Shown here: positions 8,263-12,485 of the stretch, one piece after another
Position numbering within the stretch: the stretch's first letter is position 1
How the letters are laid out: each line of letters begins with the position of its first letter
Assembly (NCBI GenBank): GCA_031178305.1
Contig: JAPSJG010000054.1
Coordinates: 1 to 12,485 of the forward strand
Direction of reading: 5' to 3'
Origin: Sinorhizobium sp.
Lineage (GTDB): Bacteria > Pseudomonadota > Alphaproteobacteria > Rhizobiales > Rhizobiaceae
DNA: 12,485 nt
Program-made: the position numbers and the translations under genes
The notes under the pieces: generated by a model
Seen by the model: only the letters and a program-made list of their open reading frames with translations
Databases searched by the model: none
What the model was told of the DNA's origin: nothing

Positions 8263-8291
8263 CTTATAGAGAGCGCTTCGGATTCCCGCAA
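8263..8291 (-). promoter_or_regulatory. Promoter of tRNA-Glu copy 3
   Basis: TTGCGG (8286-8291), 17 bp and TATAAG (8263-8268) on the minus strand, with a spacer close to those of the other two. The predicted start is near 8256, giving a leader of about 60 bases before the tRNA. Confidence 0.87.
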
Positions 8292-8330
8292 GTGGCAAAC
8301 TTCAATTCTTTTCAGAAAAATGACCGACCG

Positions 8331-8440
8331 GTCGCTACAGCGCCGCGCGTCTTGTCAGACGCGCAAAGGTCGCTGTAGCACTCTGAATTGCTGCATGTCT
8401 TTGTCCTTAAATCGAGGTCGATTTAAGTAGACATGCAGTA
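8331..8440 (-). repeat. RIME-like mosaic element with two palindromes (repeat copy 3)
   Basis: Two large dyads lie side by side in about 110 bp. The first has outer arms CTACAGCG (8335-8342) and CGCTGTAG (8371-8378) and a perfect inner stem GCGCGTCT (8345-8352) / AGACGCGC (8357-8364). It is the inverted orientation of the repeats at 7420, 8211 and 9925. The second has outer arms CTGCATGTCT (8391-8400) and AGACATGCAG (8429-8438) and inner arms CTTAAATCGA (8406-8415) and TCGATTTAAG (8418-8427), with a five-versus-one base bulge. Size and two-palindrome layout fit the RIME repeats known from S. meliloti; the exact family is from memory. It sits just after the peptidase gene and upstream of a tRNA promoter. 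Confidence 0.8.
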
Positions 8441-8450
8441 GCGCCGTCGC

Positions 8451-9794
8451 TCAGCCCTTGCGGCCCCGGCATCGCCAATTCCAATCGCGCTGCGGGCCGA
8501 TGTCGATGTGCACCGACTCCGTATGGCAATAGGTGCCGACGCCGCCGCGACCGGGCAGGGTTCGCAGGTATTCGGCCAATTCCCACTTGCTGACGCCCGG
8601 AATCTGGATGTCCGCCGCCTCGCAACGCGTGTGCAGGGATTGGCGTTCGCTGTTCACCTTGATCGGACGAAGTCCCGACGTGACGATGACCTTCTGCCGG
8701 TAATGGCTTTCAACCGATTTCAGCATTTCGAGCAGAGCCGGCTTGAAACAGCCCGTCTCCACCTTCTCGGTCTGCAGGACAAGACCGTTCGGCGCCAGGC
8801 GGGCCAGGCCCGAAAGGCTGGCGACCTGCACAGGTCGGTCGACCTCATCTTCCGCTGCATGCTCCGCATGCTCCAAGCTGTAAAGCGGATTCATCTTGAC
8901 GCCCGGCAGCGAATTGTAGGCGAGGGAGGCGACCTGCGGTTCCGGCGCGTTGCTGGCCGTGATCGTCCTCTCCGCAATCGCCTCTATTTTCCCCGCACCG
9001 CCACTGCGTGGCTTGTCCTTGCGCTTGGCGGCAAAGAGGCTCGCAAGCGTCCAGTTCTCGGCTGCCCCTTCGGTGCCTTTCCCGCTTTCCGGGGAAGGGG
9101 CGGGCATAGCCGCGTTCGAGTCGGATGACATGCCCTCATCCGCCGACGCGACATCGGCTGTCTGCAGCGGTGGCGAGCTTTCTCCCGCCATCGCGGCTTT
9201 TGCGCTCAGCGGCACTGGAACTGCCGATGGGATGTCGCTCGCGGCCGCGGTCGCGGAGTGAGTCGCGCCTTGACCGGTGTCGGGTACGTTCGCCGGAACT
9301 TCGTTGCCGGCCCCTTCTTGCGGCAGAATCACCGGCTGTGCTGTCGAGTTCTGACCGCTGAAGAGGCTGTTGGTCGTCGCATTCAGCATCGGCTGAGTAA
9401 CGGTCACCGCCGCGTTGGTGTCTTCAGACGCTGCCAATGCGGCGGCGGGGGGCGATTGTCCGTAGATGCTCGATGACGTCGCGCTGAGCGCGGTGCCCTG
9501 CATCGCAACGCCCTGCTGCAGGCCTGTCGCCTCGGACTGCCTCGTCGTACCGTCCGCCTCTTGCAGCGGGCCGGCGGCCTTGGCGCCGACAGCGGCGAAC
9601 GCTTGGTCAGCGGCATCGGCTTCGTCCGACTCGGCGGCGGGGGGCTGCGAACTCGCCGTCTGTGCTGCGAGCGAGTCGACGGGTTTATTCTCGGCGATGG
9701 CAGAGACGCAGCTTGTGAGCGCGAGAAAGGATACGGACAACACCGCGGCGCGCCCGAGCGAAAGGAACGCGCATCTTGAGTCCGCATCCTGCAA
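8451..9794 (-). CDS. DUF882 / MepK-like (peptidase M15-type) lipoprotein with long disordered linker
   Basis: This is a 447-residue protein, likely a lipid-anchored envelope enzyme that cuts peptidoglycan peptides. The N-terminal hydrophobic segment ends in the lipobox LTSC (26-29). Residues about 35-330 are low-complexity, rich in Ala, Ser, Pro and Thr, with no recognisable fold. The last ~110 residues form the DUF882 domain of YcbK/MepK, a zinc LD/DD-endopeptidase family: SGLRP, SLHTRCEAADI (H388, D395) and VHIDIG (H429) supply the expected metal ligands. Four cysteines there (349, 391, 423, 442) could form disulfides. The start is TTG at 9792-9794, with GAGGA seven bases upstream and a stop two codons before it. 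The family's C-terminal domain is usually preceded by a short leader, so the linker is unusually long. Substrate choice is inferred. Confidence 0.88.
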   Translation of the reverse strand: MQDADSRCAFLSLGRAAVLSVSFLALTSCVSAIAENKPVDSLAAQTASSQPPAAESDEADAADQAFAAVGAKAAGPLQEADGTTRQSEATGLQQGVAMQGTALSATSSSIYGQSPPAAALAASEDTNAAVTVTQPMLNATTNSLFSGQNSTAQPVILPQEGAGNEVPANVPDTGQGATHSATAAASDIPSAVPVPLSAKAAMAGESSPPLQTADVASADEGMSSDSNAAMPAPSPESGKGTEGAAENWTLASLFAAKRKDKPRSGGAGKIEAIAERTITASNAPEPQVASLAYNSLPGVKMNPLYSLEHAEHAAEDEVDRPVQVASLSGLARLAPNGLVLQTEKVETGCFKPALLEMLKSVESHYRQKVIVTSGLRPIKVNSERQSLHTRCEAADIQIPGVSKWELAEYLRTLPGRGGVGTYCHTESVHIDIGPQRDWNWRCRGRKG

Positions 9795-10031
9795 CGTCTA
9801 ATCCTCACTCTTCGCGCATGTCCTGGTCCGGAGGCACGGAGGTTCCGAACACGGGCATGCATTAAGTCTCGGCCCCGGAATTCGGAGCCGATCTACGCAA
9901 AGCACGATGCGAAGATCGAAAACGTACAGCGTCCTTTGTGCGTCCTGATGACAGGACGCACAGCGCTATAGAAGCCATGCCTTCGCCGCTCTCATTGCCC
10001 CGAAGCATGGGCGGCAGGGGTTGTGCGAAGC
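9795..10031. other. Intergenic region between gloA and the peptidase gene
   Basis: 237 bp between two minus-strand genes. It holds the upstream region and Shine-Dalgarno sequence of the peptidase gene, and palindromic repeat copy 4 at 9925-9971. I found no promoter pair that I trust for the peptidase gene and no small ORF with a convincing start. Confidence 0.6.
9925..9971 (+). repeat. Palindromic intergenic repeat, copy 4 (after gloA)
   Basis: The arms GTGCGTCCTG (9938-9947) and CAGGACGCAC (9952-9961) form a perfect 10-bp stem with an ATGA loop, flanked by TACAGCG and CGCTATAG remnants of the outer stem. It follows the same plan as copies 1-3, but the stem has changed at several positions on both sides, so it remains perfectly paired. 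It lies downstream of gloA and may act as its 3'-end hairpin. Confidence 0.78.
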
Positions 10032-10472
10032 TTACCAGGTTCCGGTATTGGGCATGGATGCCCAGGGCTCTTGCGCAGGTAGGTGCCCGCCCTTCTGCAG
10101 GATTTCGATCGAGATCCCGTCGGGCGAACGGACGAAGGCCATGTGGCCGTCGCGCGGCGGGCGATTGATCGTAACCCCATTATCCATCAGGTGCTTGCAG
10201 AAGGAGTAGATATCATCGACCTCATAGGCGAGGTGACCGAAGTTGCGCCCGCCTGTATAGTCCTCGGGGTCCCAGTTATGGGTAAGCTCGAGGCAGGGGG
10301 AGGCTTCGCCTTTCGCGCGGGCGACATCGCCGGGCGCGGCGAGGAACACGAGCGTAAAACGGCCTTTCTCGTTTTCGTGGCGGCGAATCTCCTCGAGTCC
10401 GAACAGAGTGCAATAGAAGTGAAGAGCGTCGTCGAGGTCTTTTACGCGAACCATCGTGTGCAGATATCGCAT
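10032..10472 (-). CDS. gloA: Lactoylglutathione lyase (glyoxalase I)
   Basis: This cytoplasmic metalloenzyme converts the hemithioacetal of methylglyoxal and glutathione into S-lactoylglutathione, the first step of methylglyoxal detoxification. The 146 residues cover the two beta-alpha-beta-beta-beta modules of the VOC superfamily. The four metal ligands known in the E. coli enzyme are all present: H5 (MRYLHTMVRV), E62 (CLELTHNWD), H80 (FGHLAYEV) and E123 (ISIEIL). The length and the lack of extra loops resemble the nickel-activated bacterial class; that is inference. The frame is open for 30 more codons upstream, but the ATG at 10470-10472 matches the family start and has AGGGA seven bases before it. 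The gene diverges from the cold-shock gene across 194 bp. Confidence 0.95.
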   Translation of the reverse strand: MRYLHTMVRVKDLDDALHFYCTLFGLEEIRRHENEKGRFTLVFLAAPGDVARAKGEASPCLELTHNWDPEDYTGGRNFGHLAYEVDDIYSFCKHLMDNGVTINRPPRDGHMAFVRSPDGISIEILQKGGHLPAQEPWASMPNTGTW

Positions 10473-10666
10473 TGGATTGTCCCTGTTTTGCGGAAGATGG
10501 CGTATACTTATGCGTCGGCAAGCCAGAGGCAAGGCTGTGTCCCCATAAACGGCCCGGGCCAAAATATGTCGAGGGACTTGCGCATGCGCAGCGGGACGAT
10601 GTTATTCTGGTCCATAAGAATCAGTTAACCGTAGTACAGAGTTGCGCGTAACGAGGGGCTGGGAGA
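10473..10666. promoter_or_regulatory. Divergent intergenic region gloA / cold-shock gene
   Basis: 194 bp that must drive both genes. On the plus strand TTGCGC (10579-10584), 17 bp and GTTATT could be a promoter for the cold-shock gene, leaving a 5' leader of about 50-60 bases; the -10 box is a poor match. The -35 lies in a perfect 12-bp palindrome, TGCGCATGCGCA (10579-10590), which could be an operator or chance. GGGAG sits close before the ATG at 10667. No clear pair was found for gloA. Confidence 0.35.
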
Positions 10667-11245
10667 ATGGCGGACAGGACATCTTCAAAAGGCGTCATCC
10701 ACAATGACGACTTCGCCAATGACGCTCTCGATCTCATCGAGATCACCGGTGTTATCAAGTGGTTCGATGTCGCGAAGGGCTTCGGCTTCATCGTTCCCGA
10801 CAACGGCATGCAGGATGTTCTCCTGCATGTGACCTGCCTGCGGCGCGATGGTTACCAGACGGTACTCGAGGGTGCGCGAGTCGTCGCCCTTGTGCAAAAA
10901 CGGGACCGCGGCTATCAGGCCTTCCGCATTCTTTCCATGGACCAGTCGACCGCCGTGCATCCCTCGCAATTGCCGCCGGTGCGTACGCATGTTCAGGTGA
11001 CGCCGACGAGCGGGCTGGAGCGGGTCCTCGTAAAATGGTTCAATCGCACCAAGGGGTTCGGCTTCCTGACGCGCGGCGAGGGCACGGAGGACATCTTCGT
11101 GCATATGGAAACCTTGCGGCGTTTCGGACTGACGGAATTGCGCCCGGGCCAGGTGGTGCTGTGCCGCTTCGGTGACGGCGAGAAGGGATTGATGGCAGCG
11201 GAGATCCATCCGGACGGTCCCACTCCGAATACCCGGTCGCATTGA
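10667..11245 (+). CDS. Double cold-shock-domain protein
   Basis: This 192-residue protein carries two cold-shock domains that bind single-stranded nucleic acid. Domain 1 spans about 26-92 with RNP1-like KGFGFI (37-42) and RNP2-like VLLHV (51-55). Domain 2 spans about 117-183 with KGFGFL (119-124) and IFVHM (133-137). A charged N-terminal tail of 25 residues and a 25-residue linker join them. Typical CspA proteins are about 70 residues with a single domain; tandem forms occur in alphaproteobacteria. Its target, RNA chaperoning or transcription, is inferred. Domain 1 is less canonical (VLLHVTCL instead of the IFVHxSA form), so the two domains may differ in binding. The ATG at 10667 is preceded by GGGAG. 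The stop codon overlaps the start of the next gene by one base. Confidence 0.93.
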   Translation: MADRTSSKGVIHNDDFANDALDLIEITGVIKWFDVAKGFGFIVPDNGMQDVLLHVTCLRRDGYQTVLEGARVVALVQKRDRGYQAFRILSMDQSTAVHPSQLPPVRTHVQVTPTSGLERVLVKWFNRTKGFGFLTRGEGTEDIFVHMETLRRFGLTELRPGQVVLCRFGDGEKGLMAAEIHPDGPTPNTRSH

Positions 11246-11733
11246 TGCCTGCGCTTTTCAGCATGCTTGCAAGAAGCGCCATCGCGGCGCTTTTTTTGTT
11301 GTCGCTTTTCACTTCGGCGGCAGCCGACCTTTCCTTCTCCCGGGACCGCGTTCGTCTCGTGACCGGCGAGGGGCAAGCCTACGACCTGACCGTCGAACTG
11401 GCGACCGAGCCGGATCAGCGCGAGCAGGGATTGATGCATCGCCGCGAGATGGCGCCGGATCATGGCATGCTGTTTGATTTCGGCGAGACGCGGCGGGTGG
11501 TGATGTGGATGAAGAACACTTATCTGCCGCTCGACATGCTCTTCATCTCCGCCGACGGCACGGTACGGACCATCCACGAGAATGCCGTTCCCCTTTCCCA
11601 AGCGATCATCGATTCGCAAGAGCCGGTGGCCTACGTGCTCGAGCTCAATGCCGGTACCGTGAAGCGATTCGGAATCAAGCCGGGCGACCGGCTGTCGGGC
11701 GCCGGAATTCCGGCGGGCAATGACGCGCAGTGA
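11245..11733 (+). CDS. Secreted DUF192 family protein
   Basis: A 162-residue protein of the DUF192 family, small beta-rich proteins of unknown function found in bacteria and archaea. A signal peptide (1-27, ending SAAA before D28) predicts export to the periplasm. The DUF192 domain covers about 46-155, with the hallmarks EQGLMHRREM (60-69), GMLFDF (74-79), MWMKNTYLPLDMLFI (87-101) and the closing ELNAGTVKRFGIKPGD. Its ATG at 11245 shares the A of the preceding TGA (TGATG), so translation is probably coupled to the cold-shock gene; no separate Shine-Dalgarno sequence is obvious. A TTG one codon earlier and an ATG at 11263 are alternatives, and the latter would still leave a signal peptide. A 16-bp perfect palindrome (11700-11715) lies near its 3' end. 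Confidence 0.92.
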   Translation: MPALFSMLARSAIAALFLLSLFTSAAADLSFSRDRVRLVTGEGQAYDLTVELATEPDQREQGLMHRREMAPDHGMLFDFGETRRVVMWMKNTYLPLDMLFISADGTVRTIHENAVPLSQAIIDSQEPVAYVLELNAGTVKRFGIKPGDRLSGAGIPAGNDAQ

Positions 11734-11768
11734 TCGTGCCGTCCATTCCTGGACAGGCAAATTTGATG

Positions 11769-11797
11769 TTGCAGGCTCCGGACGAAGCGTGTATCTC
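11769..11797 (+). promoter_or_regulatory. Likely promoter of tRNA-Pro
   Basis: TTGCAG (11769-11774), 17 bp and TATCTC (11792-11797), ending 13 bp before the tRNA. The spacing and the TTGC start resemble the three tRNA-Glu promoters, but the -10 box is weaker. Confidence 0.55.
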
Positions 11798-11810
11798 CCC
11801 GGTCATGGTG

Positions 11811-11887
<77 letters not shown>

Positions 11888-12192
11888 TCTCAATTCTCCG
11901 TGTTTACGCTCTTATTTCATGTACGGCCGCGAAATTGCGCTCGGTGCGCTCATTCTTTTGCCGTCCGCACGCGATTGAAAAAGCTGTATTTCGCTCTCGG
12001 AAGACATTCCGTTTTAATTCATTCTGCGCTAAGGAAACGCAGCTCGAGGCGGAGGGCCGCCTCAAAGGGTTGTTCCCCGGGTTCGCTTTGACCCTGGTGT
12101 GACATCCCGTGCTAACCCAAGACATTCAAGCGACTTGACGCATCGGGGCGGATGCGTTGGGCGGAAGAAAAAAACGGGAGCCGTTCGAAACA
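11888..12192 (+). other. 305-bp gene-free leader between tRNA-Pro and the complex I gene
   Basis: No convincing ORF. Two clean hairpins are visible: GAGGCGG (12046-12052) with CCGCCTC (12057-12063) around AGGG, and ACGCATC (12138-12144) with GATGCGT (12151-12157) around six bases. A possible promoter, TTGACC (12088-12093), 17 bp and GCTAAC (12111-12116), lies between them. If it is used, the second hairpin falls in the 5' leader of the complex I gene. GGGAG occurs 12-13 bases before its ATG, rather far for a ribosome-binding site. Confidence 0.45.
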
Positions 12193-12485
12193 ATGTCCGC
12201 GAAGATCTATCGTCCCGCAAAGACAGCCATGCAGTCCGGCAACGCCAAGACGCATCTGTGGGTGTTGGAGTTCGATCCGGAAAAGCCGCGCACGATTGAT
12301 CCGATCATGGGCTACACCAGTTCCGGTGACACGCGGCAACAGTTGCGGCTGACCTTCGAGACCGCCGAGCAGGCAATCGCCTATGCCGAGCGCAACGGCA
12401 TCGAGTACCGCGTCATCGCGCCGAAGGATGCGACGCGTAAAAACGTGTCCTATTCGGACAATTTCCGTTTCAACCGGATGCAGCC
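12193..12485 (+). CDS. NDUFS4-like NADH:ubiquinone oxidoreductase accessory subunit, 3' end cut by window edge
   Basis: The 97 visible residues match the 'ETC complex I subunit conserved region' family, the alphaproteobacterial counterpart of mitochondrial NDUFS4 (18-kDa subunit). It is an accessory subunit on the peripheral arm of respiratory complex I, with no catalytic centre. Recognisable parts are MSAKIYRPAKTAMQSG at the start, LWVLEF, DPIMGYTSSGDTRQQ (about 36-50), AYAERNGIEYRVI and the closing SYSDNFRFNRMQP. Relatives are about 100 residues long, so only a few C-terminal residues are missing. The start ATG at 12193 is fixed by this alignment. The gene stands apart from any nuo operon, as is usual for this subunit in the group. 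Confidence 0.93.
   Translation, partial: MSAKIYRPAKTAMQSGNAKTHLWVLEFDPEKPRTIDPIMGYTSSGDTRQQLRLTFETAEQAIAYAERNGIEYRVIAPKDATRKNVSYSDNFRFNRMQ

Noticed and set aside
7579..8430. Short open frames over the tRNA-Glu cluster
   Set aside because: They run through tRNA genes, promoters and palindromes, and the shared peptide bits (for example the PNGTRTR type) are simply translated tRNA sequence.
10473..10562. 30-codon N-terminal extension of gloA
   Set aside because: The family starts at MRYLHT with a good Shine-Dalgarno sequence; the extension has no counterpart and covers the likely leader.
12064..12096. Crossing short complementarities (CAAAG/CTTTG and GGGT/ACCC) that would form a pseudoknot, hinting at a riboswitch
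   Set aside because: The pairings are only 4-5 bp, no known riboswitch core is recognisable and they overlap the candidate promoter.

Overview
The window reads as a stretch of core chromosome from an alphaproteobacterium of the Rhizobiales, most likely Ensifer/Sinorhizobium. Support comes from the high GC content, the rhizobial gene set (a class I PHB synthase next to an AlaC-type aminotransferase, hom and recJ; an NDUFS4-like complex I subunit), and an intergenic element of about 110 bp with two palindromes that has the size and layout of the RIME repeats described in S. meliloti. No phage, plasmid, CRISPR or transposase gene is visible.

Layout from left to right. (1) On the minus strand lie a truncated sfsA (1-460) and, upstream of it, phaC (482-2326), probably one transcription unit. 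(2) Divergent from phaC, on the plus strand, come a small lipoprotein (2437-2742), alaC (2867-4084), hom (4164-5486) and recJ (5617-7419). alaC and hom are amino-acid metabolism genes that draw on pyruvate and aspartate carbon; recJ is a DNA-repair exonuclease. (3) Between 7511 and 8196 are four tRNA-Glu genes on the minus strand, three UUC and one CUC. Three of them carry the same strong promoter (TTGCGG-17 bp-TATAAG) just upstream. The block is punctuated by short palindromic repeats, one of which sits between a tRNA gene and its promoter. (4) On the minus strand follow a DUF882/MepK-type cell-wall peptidase lipoprotein with a very long low-complexity linker (8451-9794) and glyoxalase I (gloA, 10032-10472). 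(5) On the plus strand follow a double cold-shock-domain protein and a secreted DUF192 protein, which share a TGATG stop/start overlap. Then come tRNA-Pro(UGG) and the beginning of an NDUFS4-like complex I accessory subunit that runs off the right edge.

Most of this is ordinary housekeeping sequence, and I see no convincing new multi-gene system. The parts worth a second look are non-coding: the duplicated tRNA-Glu/promoter cassettes, the odd CUC copy (A73, no promoter of its own), and the four-copy palindromic repeat family, which includes one stem that has changed on both arms while staying perfectly paired. Among the proteins, the long-linker peptidase and the coupled CSD-DUF192 pair are the most interesting.
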